Assembly (NCBI GenBank): GCA_022559845.1
Contig: CM040126.1
Location: forward strand, 146,142,064-146,206,063
DNA from: Amorphophallus konjac
Lineage: Eukaryota; Streptophyta; Magnoliopsida; Alismatales; Araceae
Length of the DNA stretch: 64,000 bases
Direction of reading: 5' to 3'
A program made the translations under genes and the position numbers. The notes beneath the pieces were generated by a model. The model made no database searches. It saw only the letters and a program-made list of their open reading frames with translations, and was not told where the DNA came from. Shown here piece after piece: positions 1-11,700 of the stretch; positions within the stretch are counted from its first letter, which is position 1, and every line of letters starts with the position of its first letter.

Positions 1-235
1 AAGATGTTAAGGGGGGGCACGCCGGTTATGTGGCAAGAAGGAAGAGGGGCCATGGGCGTGCCGGAATAGGGTGATGAATAGTGATGCGCACCGGATAAGT
101 GGTCAGGAAAACGGAGGGAGTTTTGAGTGTGAAGCTAAACCGGTGCGGGGGGAGGGGTACCGCGCCTGATTAGCTGACGTCGGATTAGCCGACGTCGGAT
201 TAGGATCACGTCGGAATAGGTTCTATGATGCTTTC
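1..235. repeat. Degenerate GC-rich tandem repeat, element G 3' region
   Basis: Repeated words of the type GCACGCCGG, GCGTGCCGGAATAGG and GACGTCGGATTAG recur every 20-40 bases. They match the better preserved array at 1510-1665. I read the two stretches as one array in the 3' untranslated part of element G, interrupted by the unit at 236-1490. Confidence 0.5.
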
Positions 236-1490
236 TTTTATTCTGTTGGCTCTGTTTCTTGTTTCGTTCAACTGCAAGTTAATCTGTTGATTGATTTATT
301 CATCTTATGGATGGATTAAGCTTATGGAAAGCAAGTTTAAGCGTTTTAGTTGTTTGTTAGGGTGAATTACCATGAGGATTCAAGTGTTTCGTTCAGGGCT
401 GAGTTTGTTATATAGGAACTCAGAAGGTTCAGTCTGTTCAGGGGCTTAGTTTGTTCGTCTATCTGTTCTTACATATTCTCTATTCTTACGTGTTCTTCTT
501 CTGGTGAAATTTGGGCAGCATCTCCCCCAGATAGAGGCTTGCTAGAGAGAATAGAGGAATGCCAAATGGATTGCTCCGGGGCGAACCTCAAAACACGGAG
601 TGAGGCCTCCGTTAACCCATAAGTGTGTGTAGAGACTCGAGGACTAGCCTTCAAGTGTCCCAGCAGCTCACGAGTGATGATTCTTTGAAATGGGACAAGT
701 GTGTGCCACGAGAGGCTTTAGATGTTCATCCCTTCGATGGGTTCCCCTGAAGGCCGTGCCACAGGGAGGCAGGTCTCCAAGGTCCCTAGATGACAAAAGA
801 ACTGAGAGAAAGGGGAGGAGGTCAAGGCAGTAGAACACTACTCATGCCCATCAAAAATCATTCCTTTTATTCATCCGCAAGGGAAAGGGGGACAAGAGAT
901 ACAGGAGGAGATCTACCCCGAAGCAAGGAAAACACATCAGAGAAAGAGGAAAGAAATACATCGGTGGGGGAGGGGGAATGGAGCACAAGCTCCTCCCCCT
1001 CCGAGCTCACCTCTCACTCTCACGCTCCTCTCTTCTCTTCTCTTCTCTGGCACGGGGACGAAGCTTCTTTCTTCTCTTCGGGTGGCCCTCTCTTCTCCTT
1101 TTTTCAACACCCTTCGGGGGTTCGAGCTCCTCTCTTCTTCTTCCACCCACCTATATACAGGACGGATTGCGTTTTCTTCGAAGGATGGCCAGTGGGGGGA
1201 GGGTTCCCGCCACCTCTGCCTCATTCGCATCAGTGTCAGGAGTCGACTCGTTGCGCTGGCTGCTGCTAGTTCGAGCCGTGCCCTGTCATTTGTCCGAGGA
1301 TGGGATGTTCGCAGGTCTGCCGGGAGATCTACTGCTGCTGCCACCATTGCGCTGTCGAGTTGGGGTGTGCACAGCTCCGCGGTCTTTAAATGGCTATGGG
1401 ACGGGCATTGAATGCACTGTTCTTCTCCTCTCTGGACTTTGCGTGAGATTCATCAGGAAACAGAGCATCGGAGGATGGATGGGATGACAT
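236..1490. mobile_element. Probable inserted LTR-like unit of unknown family
   Basis: This stretch interrupts two blocks of the same GC-rich array. It is not tandem-repeated, holds no recognisable protein, and has a pyrimidine-rich section (about 1000-1140) like those in the G, B and H LTRs. It also carries a GCAGCATCTCCCC word near 515 that those LTRs share. I could not find a convincing pair of TG...CA ends or a target duplication, so the limits are approximate and the class is a guess. Confidence 0.3.
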
Positions 1491-1847
1491 TTGAGTTAAA
1501 CCTGCGCGGTGTTGTGCGCGCCGGATTAACAACATATAAAGGGGCGCGCCGGACTAACATCATGCAAAGGGGCGCGCCGGATTAAGCATAAGCAAGGGGG
1601 GCGCGCTGATTTAAGGCTGTTGAAAGGGGCACGCCGGTTTAAGGCTGTATAGGAATAGCCATGCCGGTTTAAGACCCATTAGATTCCTTCCCGGCTTAGC
1701 GGTGATTCGGATGGACGCCTGCCCTCCCGCATTACTTTATTTGTGAGCCTCCGAGCCTCAGTTCAGGACTTTGAGTGATTTCTGGCGCATGCCAAACATG
1801 TGCTTGAATTCTTGAGTTTCTTTTGATTCGGCCTTCGACACCGCCGA
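1491..1847. repeat. Tandem repeat with 28-30 bp period (core GCGCGCCGGATTAA)
   Basis: Six copies start near 1516, 1544, 1572, 1601, 1629 and 1659, spaced 28-30 bases apart, each a GGGGCGCGCCGG-type core followed by TTAA and an AT-richer spacer. Copies decay towards the right. The array lies just downstream (minus sense) of the last open frame of element G, where Tat-type elements commonly carry tandem repeats. Nothing else is seen up to 1847. Confidence 0.7.
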
Positions 1848-2843
1848 TTAGGGAGCCGGGGCCATCTCTTCGGCCCGAGGGGCTTCTTTGTTGGGTGGCG
1901 GAGCACCGGGTAGGTATTCATCCTGCTTGAAGGAGGCATAGGGTTTATTCGACTTTCCCGTCTTCGACTCGCACGTGGACGTGAATGCCGTATGATCATC
2001 ACCATCATTTTTTGACGTCCACAAGTAGCCTTGTACCTCCTTGGCAAGGGGTGAAGAGATCTTAATCCCTTGAACCACCATGCCCTCAGTGAAGGCCACC
2101 ATTTCTCTTCTAGCAGCATCTGTCCCTTGATCAGGCTTGGGGGAAGCTTTCCCGACTGGTTCGAGAAGTGCCGACATCATGAATAGAGGAGGGCCACTGG
2201 AGGGAGGTAGCTCTGCTTCTTCAACATCTTCAGCTTCACTACTGCTAGCTGTGTCAAATTTGGCTTGAAGAGCTGCATCTTCCGGATAGACTTGTTCCCA
2301 GCACCGGTAGGGGAACACAGCCTCGGATTCCGGGCTTCTTGGCTGGGCTGGCTGAATGCACTCAACTTCTGTCAGGTGTTCATCAATAGCTGCCCCCAGT
2401 GGGTTATCCTCCATTGGGTAGAAAGTAGAGATGGTGTCCACTTCATAGCGCCCGCTATAATAGTATTCTTCGAGGGTGAAGCCCAATCCCGGGTGCTGAG
2501 AGACATGCCTCATTTATTTTTCCAGGCTCAGAGGGTACCATAGCTTCTGGAATGCTTCTTTCCTCTTGCGAGGCTGGCCGGAAGCGATGTGCTGCTTCTG
2601 GAACATCTTGGCCATTTGATTTGTCATAAATGTCAGCCCCTGTATAGGCATTGAGGGGTTTTCTATATCTTCAGGCAGATGACAATCAGTGTCTTCTTGT
2701 GTAGGGTGCTCTTCAGCTGTGTAGAACAGGCTGCTAGGACCATCTATCTGTGTCACCTCCCATGCTTTGAAAGGCTCGACGATAGCATTGTCGAGGCTGA
2801 GAATTGGCTTGGTAAGACCTTCGGGGATCCCAATGTGGTCATG
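1848..2843 (-). pseudogene. Unrecognised C-terminal region of the element G polyprotein
   Basis: One minus-strand frame runs from the protease-like region through this segment, broken only by a TAG at 2844-2846 and a TAA at 2514-2516. The product is acidic and low in complexity (runs of S, E, A and P) with no motif I know. There is no reverse-transcriptase FxDD box and no RNase H or integrase signature. Since the frame is kept across two nonsense codons, it probably was translated as the end of the gag-protease polyprotein. It ends at a TAG at 1848, just before the GC-rich array. Function unknown. Confidence 0.5.
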
Positions 2844-3878
2844 CTACTGCTCAACCCTGACTTTATTAGTTTCGGGGTAGACGGCGGGAGACGCTATCCG
2901 GCCTACATCCCCGGTGACAGTGATGTGTGAAACCACCTTGGGATTGATGTATCCACACGGCGGCGGAGGGAACCATTCTGCTTTGGAAGTGCCCCTTGTT
3001 GTGCTAGAAGACGTCTTTGCCGCAGGGGCCTTCTGCGACCATTCTGCATATAGAGGGGCGTCTGCGAAGTGGCATTCAAATGCTTCGAATGGGTGGAGAT
3101 CAGTAAATACTCTTTCTTCTCTCCCATCCGTGTTGTATTTGATGCATTGGTGAAGTGTGGAAGGTACCACCATATTATCATGTAGCCAAGGGCGGCCAAG
3201 CAGCACCTTGTATGAGGTGCGAGAATCAATGACATGGAATTGCACCTTCGTGACAAAGTCCGCTAGAGTGAGCGTGAACTCTGCTACTCCTAGCGACACT
3301 TCGCACTTCTGATTGAAGCCGGCGATGCGCATATCTCCGACCTTTTGTAGGTGCATGTTGAAGTAGTGCCTCTCATATATCTGTAGGGTAGAATGTTGAC
3401 AGCTGCCCCGGGGTCTACAAGGATTCTGTTCAGCTCCCGGCCATTTAGATGCCCCCTCATATATAGAGGTCTGTTGTGACTGGTGGTGGGGAGCAACATG
3501 TCTTCCTGGGTGAAGGTCATGCTGGCTTCTGGCAGTGCCTCAGCTAGGCAGCCTTCATATTGGGTAGGCGTCTGGAGAGCAGTAATGATCACCTGTCGAG
3601 TCTCTTCACTGAGAGAGAGGATTTCCCAGACAGTGAGTCTCGCTGGGAGCTTCTTCAATAGCTTGACCACCCGACTTCCAGCTCGGACATTGGATAGCTT
3701 CATTTCATCCGCCCACCTGGGCTTGGAAGATCCTTGGACTGCGGCCCCTGATGGACCTGCCTCATCAGACTCGGAGGATGCACCCTTTTGCTCGGGATTA
3801 CCTCCTGGCTTCTCCTCACTGGTTGCTGCCGGGCGAGTTTCTACCTCTTCTGACAATTCGGGAGATTGCTGGAGTTGT
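2844..3878 (-). pseudogene. Retropepsin-like protease domain of element G (frameshifted)
   Basis: The minus strand encodes an aspartic-protease-like core: ILVDPGAAVNILP near 3440-3400, then, after a frame change near 3370, FHVIDSRTSYKVLLGRPWLH near 3240-3180. The second block is the typical C-terminal part of the Ty3-type protease domain (hydrophobic strand and LGRPWLH). The catalytic Asp is present, but the next residue is Pro where most retropepsins have Ser or Thr; some Tat-lineage elements have Gly there. The upstream frame continues on the far side of the solo LTR at 3884-5960: the inserted 2077 bp plus the 5-bp TSD total 2082, a multiple of three, so the LTR landed in an open frame. The frameshift makes this copy a pseudogene. 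Confidence 0.7.
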
Positions 3879-3883
3879 GGGCG

Positions 3884-5960
3884 TGATGCGTGACGAGACC
3901 ACGGACACGATAAGCTCGTGACTGCCCCTTAACGAGGGAAGCGTCGGATGTGCGCGGTTTAGAAACTGACAATGAGCTAGGGTGATCGGCTCTCTTTTGT
4001 GCCCGGATCGGGTCACGGGACGGTCTCGCACTCTCTCGCAGCAGCAGTAATGAATAGATAAAGCGAGCTAGATATCCCTACACATGCTCTCTAGCAGCGG
4101 CATAAACAAATATATATGAAGTAAGCAAATGCCGAGAAGGGAGCGAAAACGATACCTCCACACGCTCGGCGTGGGGACGACGGACCCGGCCGAAAACTCG
4201 TACTCCCGAGAAACTTAACACACAATAATTACAGCAATGGGAACATGCCCACTCCACGCAGGGAGGTAAAGGGCTATACAAATGGGCCCGAGAGGACCGA
4301 ATTCGGGTTGACGGGCAGCTTCGTGTGTTGATTCGGCTACACGCGTGTTCACGACCGTGGGGCCCACGTGCTGTCCGGAGGGGCCGTGTGGGACCTGATG
4401 GTACCGCTGTAGTGGAGACACTTGGAGAAGCGCTCCCCGGGCTGGCGGCACGCTGGTTCGCCGGCCGGAGGCCGGGCGGCTCCGTTCGGCACTGGTCGGA
4501 AAAATTGCTCGGAAATCTACCGGTTCTGTATTTCAGCACGCGCTCCAGCGAGAACGGACGCTGCGATCAGCACCGGTGTCGGAATGCGACGAGATCAGAG
4601 CCGTTAGAAAGCTGCTTCGAAGTACTAAAATCTAGTGGCCTTCAGAAAAATTCACCAGATTTGTACTTTATGTTGGCAAATTTTATATGCTGCTGTTGTA
4701 CAGTAACCGAAGACTCAGATCTGCAGACAACTTTCATGTTGATTGCCTTTGACCGTGAAGTATATGTCCGAATTTGAAGATGTGTTCTTCAGAAAGATTG
4801 TAGGAAATCGAACAAGAAAACCAGGACAATTTTTGGATCTGGATTTGGAGGTGGTGGTGAGTTGTTCTGATTTTGGAAGTGGAGGGTGGTCGGATCTGGG
4901 ATCTGACTGACAACACTGTAGCTGAGGAAGAATACGAATTTCTAAAAATAGATAAAAGGCTGATAAAAACTTAATAAAATTTGTGGATGTAGGGGGTGAT
5001 GGACGGAACTCCCAGTAAAAATGGGAGGGTTTTGATAAATTAAAAAGATGGTCGGAGGGGGAGAACTCAGAGGTTCTGTCACTGTAGATAGAAACCTGGC
5101 AGATCTGGGATGACAGGTTGGACGAAAATGTAAAAATACTAAACGATAGAACTTTGGTGTGAAAATCTAGGTGGATCTTGGGATGCAAGGGTTGAACACA
5201 ACATAAAAAATTCAGATCAATCCAAGCTCGTGGCTGAGACAGACAATTCGTGGAAGCGGCTGTGGTCGGATGAAGACAGAACTGCAGAGGCGGCTCGATG
5301 GCGGCACGAACGGCGGCGGCGGCGGCACAGCCGATCACCGGAGGTTGAGAGGAGGGTATAGGAGGTAGAAACACTCTAGATCTGGGGTTGAGGAGGGAAG
5401 AACAGCAGGGGAGGAGAGAGGGGCGCACCAAGCTCCTTGCTTACACACAAAAATTCTGATTTTTCATTGAATTTCACATGAAAATACAAGCTTATATATG
5501 GTTTACATCAAATGCAATGTGGACCCTTAGATCTAGGGAAGAGGATTGAAGGGCTGGGATTGCATGCCACAAACACAAAAAAGAAGAATATAATATGCAA
5601 GGGGGGGGGGGCTATTGACTAGGAGGGGAGGTTGAATGGAAGGTTGAATGGTAGGTGGCCTACCTTGGACAAAATGGGCCACTTCTCTACCCATGTGGCA
5701 TATGACTAGTCCAACCTTCTAGATGTCCACCTAGGATGGTTGACCAGCCCCACAAGATGACATGGACCAATGGGAAAGGGCTGAGGGCCCCCTTGCTAGT
5801 CCTACTGACAAATTACATAGAAACCCACACAATCTACGGGAGTGACGCATTGGCCGATAAAGCCATACAATTGCGCGTATACTTTCCCGTGGATATAAAA
5901 GTAAACTAAAGGATATAAATGCAATATAAAAAGGTACTGGCTCGGTGTCGATTCCCATCA
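3884..5960. mobile_element. Solo LTR S1 (2077 bp)
   Basis: Begins TGATGCGTGACG and ends GATTCCCATCA (TG...CA), flanked on both sides by GGGCG (3879-3883 and 5961-5965), a 5-bp target duplication. A second copy of the same LTR lies at 52564-54598 with a different duplication. There is no PBS, PPT or coding sequence, so this is a solo LTR left by LTR-LTR recombination. Open frames inside are incidental. It splits the linker between gag and protease of element G. Family unknown; orientation undetermined because the ends are symmetrical. Confidence 0.88.
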
Positions 5961-6776
5961 GGGCGACTGCCCCCGATTACAGGTTCAACCTCCCTACATG
6001 GCTGCTTCCCTTTTGACATCTTTATGAACTCCAGAAATGAAGGAGCGGGAGTGCCGCCCCCACTTTGGATGTATAAGCCTGACGGAGGAAGGATTTGAAC
6101 TCCCTTGACCTCCGGAGGGGGTATCTTGTAGGGTTGCTCCCCTCTGAAGATAATGTTATGGTTGGCGGGCGGCTGATGCCCCCACCTCCGGCCCGACCAG
6201 GTCACATGTGCGGCAGTTGCGGCTTCGGCCTGGCTCTCCTCAGCGGCGGGTGTGAAGCAAATCTCTTCTTCATCCTCCTCACCGGGCAAATTGAACAGAG
6301 CAGAGAGGGTGTTTGCAAGAAAGGATCACTCCCGTTGTAGCCTTGCCGGCCCTTCCCTTCCTTCTTTGTCTTCTTTTCCTTTCTTTGGCTGGTGCTTGCC
6401 CCCAGAACAGGCTGCCATCCTTGTTTGATGCTTTGTCAGCTTCATCTTCCTGTTTTAGTGACAACTGTTCCAGCTCCTGCCATGGGAGATGGTCCCGTAC
6501 TAGCAAAGGTTCTAGCTTGGGCAGTACATACTCATCTAGCCCATTTCTGTAGTCCTATAGCCGCTGGGCTTCTGGACTGATCTTCCTGACTACCGGCAAC
6601 GAAGTCTGCCTCCTCCGATTACGGGTAGGTATCCGGATAACTGTCGGCGGATTGGTCCATACAGGTGTTGCTACTGGCGAAGGGGGTCGTGGTGTGACGC
6701 CACGAATATGTGCCCCCGGTGCCAGGCGAGGCAGGCCCTTTTTCTTGGCTCTTGCAGGGACTTGCTGCCATCCCTC
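5961..6776 (-). pseudogene. Gag-protease linker of element G
   Basis: Minus-strand frame continuing from gag, with in-frame TAG codons at 6777-6779 and near 6557 and a frame change near 6280-6290. The product is a low-complexity linker: a basic stretch (KERKRRQRRKGRAGK), then an acidic GEEDEEEICFTPA motif matched in element B (EEDDEEICYTA), then Pro/Gly-rich sequence. No catalytic motif is seen. The shared acidic motif shows the linker belonged to the polyprotein of both elements. Confidence 0.5.
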
Positions 6777-8009
6777 CTATTCTTTTATTGGGGCCAGAAA
6801 GCAGGCTTCATATGTATGCCGAGTACTGGCTTCTGCGGTCTCCTCAGGCAAGGCTTGATACAGAGAGACCATGTTGACGACGATTCTTCTTACGGGTGCC
6901 GCATGTGGTTGTGGAGGGTCGACCTTGTACTCCCCCAATTCTATTTCTTCCTTTTTTACCATGCCTTCGATAATATCCTTGAAAACATAACAATCTTCAA
7001 TTGGATGCCCCAGCATCTGGTGGTAAGGGCAAAATCTTGGGTTGTCTCTTCTCTTCAGGTCCTCCGGCCTCCTCGGCTCAGGCAGGGTGACCTTATCGTA
7101 CTGGGTAACCCAGTCAAACAAGATCCTGGTCTTCTCCTTTGGGAAAGAGTAGGGCTTCTTCATTTTATCCCGGAGGGATGGGCCTTCTTCGCCATCTCCG
7201 GTCTTGGCAGGCTGAAGAGCAACTGTCTGCTTGCCTTTATCTTTTCACTGTTCAAACGCCTTGATATAAAGGGCATTTGCTTCTTTCGGTGCCTGGCGCC
7301 GTTCTCCTACCTTGCCCTTTTGTGCAGTAGGAATATTTGGTGTGGGGGCTGGTTTCGCTAAGAAAGCCTCCACTTCGGCCACAATATTGTTCAGACGATC
7401 GAACGATCGGATTTCCATGCCAATCATCTTCTCCAGCACCTCTCTCCTGAGGTTCTGTTTGTAGATCTGTACAGCGTCCTCCTGGTGCGGGGGCCGCTTG
7501 CATCTCATCCTGAGGTTCCTCCACCTCTTGATGTAGTCGAGAGCGGTCTCATCTGCCCTCTGTCTTGTTGAATAGAGTTCAGCCACTGTGACCTCCTTCT
7601 CTGTGACGTGGAATCTTTCTCTGAACTTCCTTTGCATGTCCGACCAGTCGCTGATCGACCCGGCCGGGAGGCTGGAGTACCATTCAAATGTGAGCCCTGT
7701 GAGCGAGGACCCGAAGAACTTCAACAAATGTGACTCGTCGGTGGCTATGTCACCCATGACGGTCATGTAGTAGGCAACATGTTCCTTCGGGGATCCCTTC
7801 CCGTTGAACTTGTCGAACTTCGGCGGCTTGTTGATCCCGGGAGGGAGCCGCTTGGCAGCATGATGCGGTGGGTATGGCACCCTATATGCATCGAATACAA
7901 CATGGTCACCTTCAGCTCTTTCAGCGAGCTTCATCTCGATCATCCTTTCTACCATCTTCTTGCTCATGGTGGTTGGGTCGACCGGTTCCGGGTAGAAATG
8001 CGCCGGCTA
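6777..8009 (-). pseudogene. Gag (capsid and zinc-knuckle) of element G
   Basis: The minus strand encodes a retrotransposon gag domain: PPKFDKFNGKGSPKEHVAYY, GSSLTGLTFEWYSSLPAGSI, then WSDMQRKFRERF and an EVTVAELYSTRQRADETALDYIKRWR block, the standard signature of Ty3 capsid. Downstream is FPKEKTRILFDW and a nucleocapsid-type motif, CPYHQMLGHPIEDC. Gag would coat the RNA and form the particle in the cytoplasm. The frame is shared with the N-terminal domain upstream and is broken by a TAG near 8009 and a TGA at 7245-7247. Element B holds the same domains at 48133-46900. Confidence 0.8.
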
Positions 8010-9803
8010 CAAGTAGGGGGTGACCAGGGTGGTCGCCTGTGGAGGAGGACGCAGCAGTGGAGGTGTCTAGTGCACATGTGGCAGCACTGGTGGAGCCAGT
8101 GGCTGTGATGGACGCTGCTGAGTTGTCGCCAAGTTTGGTTCCGCCTGCAGAGGCGGGGTATAGAGTGGTGAGATGTCGTTCTTGCTGACGGCTCCCCTTG
8201 ATGATTCGGCCTGCACATCAGGCTGCTTGGAGGCAGAGGACTGCTCTTTCCTTTCCGTCAATTACTTCTTCAGCTGTTCTATCTCCTGGCGGTACCTCTG
8301 GAGCATCATCAGTACGGCCGGGTCCATAGCTGCTGTGCTGGGGATGGCCTTTGTCATCTCGCCAGATGCACCCTCAGGTAGGATGTCAAGCAAGACATCT
8401 TCTTCTTCATCCGCCGTTATCACATTTGCTGTGAGAATAACGGCCTTGTCATGCTGTTGGAGGTGAGGCATGGATTGCTTTCCTTCGGTCGCCGCCAACT
8501 TCTCTTTTGCGGCCTCCACTCTTCGAGCGCTCGGCCTCGGCCTTCCGGCTAGCCAGGCCAACTCTTGCGGCTCCTCGGGCAATTTTCCATGATGGCCATC
8601 TATTCCGGCCATATTGCATGTGAAGATCTGCATCTTGCGTTTCTATCTGCGAACCCTCCTCTTGACATTCCCCGGGAAGGTAAGCCTTTCGAACACAAAG
8701 ATCCTTCTCTTTTCCCCTTGACGGGGGGTAGTTTAATCGGCTTGAACATAGAAGCCGTCTTCATATCCATTGTCATCAACCGATGACGTCATCCTCTTGT
8801 CTTCTTCTTTTCCCACTACCATTAATGGACATCGGTCTTTTTCAGCTGCGGCTTCCTGCAACAGCCGTTGTTGGCCCAAAGAGGGGTTGCCCAACCCCCT
8901 AAAATAGCTTCTGACCATATTGGTCATTTCTTCTTGCCCTCGGCTCGGGTGCAGGGTCGGGGACAATTGTTGACCTCTCATCGGAGGAATGTAAGCAAAC
9001 CGAGCCCTCTCGGTAGTCTGCTGTAATTTTCTTCCCACAACGGGGATATTGGCTTGTCGGGCACAAGCCCTAAAGCTTTCTCGGCGTGGCGGATCCACGA
9101 TTGTCTTTTCCTTCCTTGGGATAGGGTCCCTCTTGTTGCTCTCTACTGCTCTGGTGAACCTAGGGTGGTACTGCACCGGAGCTTCTTGCTGGGCAGGTTG
9201 GACCTTTTCGGGGACCCAAACCTGTTTGAATCTTCTTGGCTTGGGAGCCAACATTCCCTGGCCGTGGCGGCCGGCTTCTTCTTCTTCGGCTCTTCTTCCA
9301 GCAAGAGCCTGGTAGGAGTTGCGGACTGGCATTGTAGGGATCACACGGTCCGGGCTCACTTGAGCCCTATGCCCATCCAGAAAGATACAGAGGCCACCGA
9401 CCAGCATAGACTTGCCGGATGCGGAGAGACGTCCGGTCACAACAACATCAACCTTCCTTCGGGGGTTCCGATGTTGACGCCTCCCGAAGTTCTTGGCAGG
9501 GACGGGGTGGGCCCCGTGAGCAATATGATGCACCATGCAGCTAGAAACTTGGAATGGACTCGCGGATGAGTTATCACAGTGTCGAGCCTCCGGGGCCTCG
9601 ACCTTTTCAGCAACCTTCTCTTCGACGGTCTTCAGGGACTCCGTCTGTAACATGTCGACAAAGGCCAACCCCAAGAAGTTGGGGAAGCCTACAGCTGGTG
9701 GGAAGTATCTGAAAATTGTGGGCACCGCCAGGTACCCGTGTTCCGCGTTGTCGGCGACGATTGCGGGGCCGAAGCCAACACCAGTGAGTCCGGATGACGT
9801 CAT
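8010..9803 (-). pseudogene. Unknown N-terminal domain fused upstream of gag in element G
   Basis: An ATG at 9803, about 110 bases from the PBS, opens a frame that is in phase with gag. I chose it because the element B protein begins at the matching place. Conserved blocks shared with B are EHGYLAVPT, VGFPNFLG, GRLSASGKS(M/V)L(V/I)GG and FKQVWVPE, followed by a charged, Gln/Glu-rich region (IQVFTCNMAG type). Stops lie at 8733-8735, near 8642, at 8262-8264 and at 8067-8069. I know no family for this domain. Ogre-type Tat elements carry an extra coding region before gag, and this may be an equivalent, here fused to gag. Confidence 0.55.
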
Positions 9804-9895
9804 CGTTCTCCTGAGACAAACAGACAAACAATCAGTATTCTTGGGGGAAGCCCCCAAAGGTATCATCTCTTGGCAAAGAGATGAAGGGAGACTGG

Positions 9896-9914
9896 GGTCC
9901 CACAGTGTGTGCCA
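9896..9914 (-). other. Primer binding site, element G
   Basis: On the minus strand the sequence just after the 5' LTR reads TGGCACACACTGTGGGACC. The intact version in element B is TGGCACGCCCGGTGGGACC, a form I associate with Tat-branch Ty3 elements. The G copy has several changes, consistent with age. Confidence 0.7.
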
Positions 9915-10239
9915 GACTTGTGGGGATGGTTTTTTCTTTATCCTTTGTTTTGCTTGGTTTATTAGGCGTGCCAGTCACAAGAGTGATAGTTTATTGCGTG
10001 CTCGACCTGACTCAGTCAGTCGATTGTGATATTCGTGTCAGGACCCGGAGTCCGTCATACCATAAAGGCTATGACGTTAATTACATCTTTCCAAAGAAGG
10101 ACAACCCTTGATTAGTTGTCAAGAAAGGATACCTTGGGGGCAAAATGAGATAAGACTATTATGCTAACTTCCGCTAACGGGATGCGAGACATGCGTAGAA
10201 AACCATGCTATGCGGGACATGATGACGGTGTTATGGCAT

Positions 10240-11700
10240 GAATCCGGCAGCACATCCCCTTATTTTCGACAACGCCAAAGGGGGAAAATAGGTCATCCAC
10301 CCACGGAATGCCGGGATGGAAGCCAAAAGAGAGGCGGGTGTAGCCCTGGATCCAAAAGGATTTGAGTGTGACGGGACAGTGTCCATTGCCACGGTGTATG
10401 TAGATGTACTCTTAAGGGACCATTGGAGGACATGCAGTGGCAGAACTCCGAGGGTCAGCAAGGTGACAAAAGAAACATCATACTCGGTATATTGTAGGGG
10501 TAAAACCCCCATTAATGTATCTCCCACGGACATGGATGAAGAACCATGACTCCCTCATAATGCGATGAATGTTAGCATGAAGGTTAGCAGGAGTGGGATA
10601 TCGGGTTTAGACTGGATTTGGCCATAATGAAGTTGATAAGACACCGGATGTCTGAGTGGTAGCTATTGTTGAGATGAAATAGCATGGATAGGAGCCGGTG
10701 CAAAGGCCGGACGGCGCGGTGGGGTCCCGGTGCGACGGTGGGCTCACGGGCTATCGGCGCGATGAGCGGCTGGCGCGGCTGGCATGGAGGGGGGGTCGGC
10801 GCGACAGGCCTCCCGGCGCGCCCATCACCCGGCGCGGGATTGGCGCCGAGAGGAGGCTGCGCCGAGAGTTATGTGGCGCCGGGAGTTATATGGCGCCGAT
10901 AGCTATTTTTTAGTTGGTTTTTTAAAGTATTGTGAGGGTGTCTATGAGTCCAAAGGGGTCCTTTATGTTCAACAGGGGTTTCATGCGTTTGTCCATGGTA
11001 GTATTTGGGTGAGGTGGAAGGTGAGGGTAGATTCGTCCACATGAGGTCTGAGGAGACCATGTGACTATGATGTCTATATTCCCCGATGGTGGCCAAGGTG
11101 TCATGAGATGGTATAGCTCAGTTCTCTGCCACACAGTTGGGGGTTAAAGTCATAATTTCAGTGGAAGCATTATACTATACGATAGAGTAAAGCTCGTGGA
11201 CGAATTTTGGCAGCACCTCCCCTTATTTTGGAGTGCGCCAAAAGGGTATTATAGGTCATCCACTCACGAAATGTCGGAGTGGAAACCAAAAGAAGAGTCG
11301 GGCGTAGCCCGAGATCCAGGAGGATCTGAATCTTATGGGACTTTATCCACCTATTGTGGGATTTATTGATATCCCCTGTATAGTCAATGGAGAACATACA
11401 GTGGCAGACCTCCATGACTTGATGGGGTGACAGAATGAGAGGGGGGAGTTGACCCCTTTGATGTAGCTCCCCTGAGGATCGAGGGAAAGGTAGTGTTCCT
11501 CCACAGGAGGGCGGGGTATTATTATTAAGGATGGCATGACTTAGAAGAGTTTCGGCATGAAGCTATCGGCATGGCCAGCTTTTGGAGCAAAAGGGGAGAT
11601 GGGGGCCTCGGCGCTACAGGATAAATCTAGCCGGCGCGGGAAGCCCTCGGCGCGAGACTTGCGCCGAGAGGGGCTCACGCCGGGAGGCTGGGAAGGCTTC
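10240..11700. repeat. Internal direct duplication with GGCGCG clusters in G LTR
   Basis: A module starting with a GGCAGCAC(A)TCCCCTTATTTT-like phrase and a GTAGCCC-GATCCA word occurs near 10245 and again near 11205, each followed by a cluster of CGGCGCG, GGCGCC and GCGCCGAGAG words (10690-10905 and 11610-11690). The same two-module layout is present in the LTRs of B and H, so it predates their split. Confidence 0.7.

Noticed and set aside
790..1487. Overlapping open frames on both strands of up to 169 codons
   Set aside because: Low-complexity Ser/Phe/Leu-rich translations of a pyrimidine-rich LTR-like stretch; no domain.
4078..5431. Open frames inside solo LTR S1, up to 238 codons
   Set aside because: Not kept as an equivalent frame in the sister solo LTR S2, where the corresponding frame is shorter and altered.
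10684..11044. Arg/Gly-rich open frames in the G LTR
   Set aside because: They lie in the GGCGCG cluster, where high GC removes stop codons; not preserved in the B and H LTRs.
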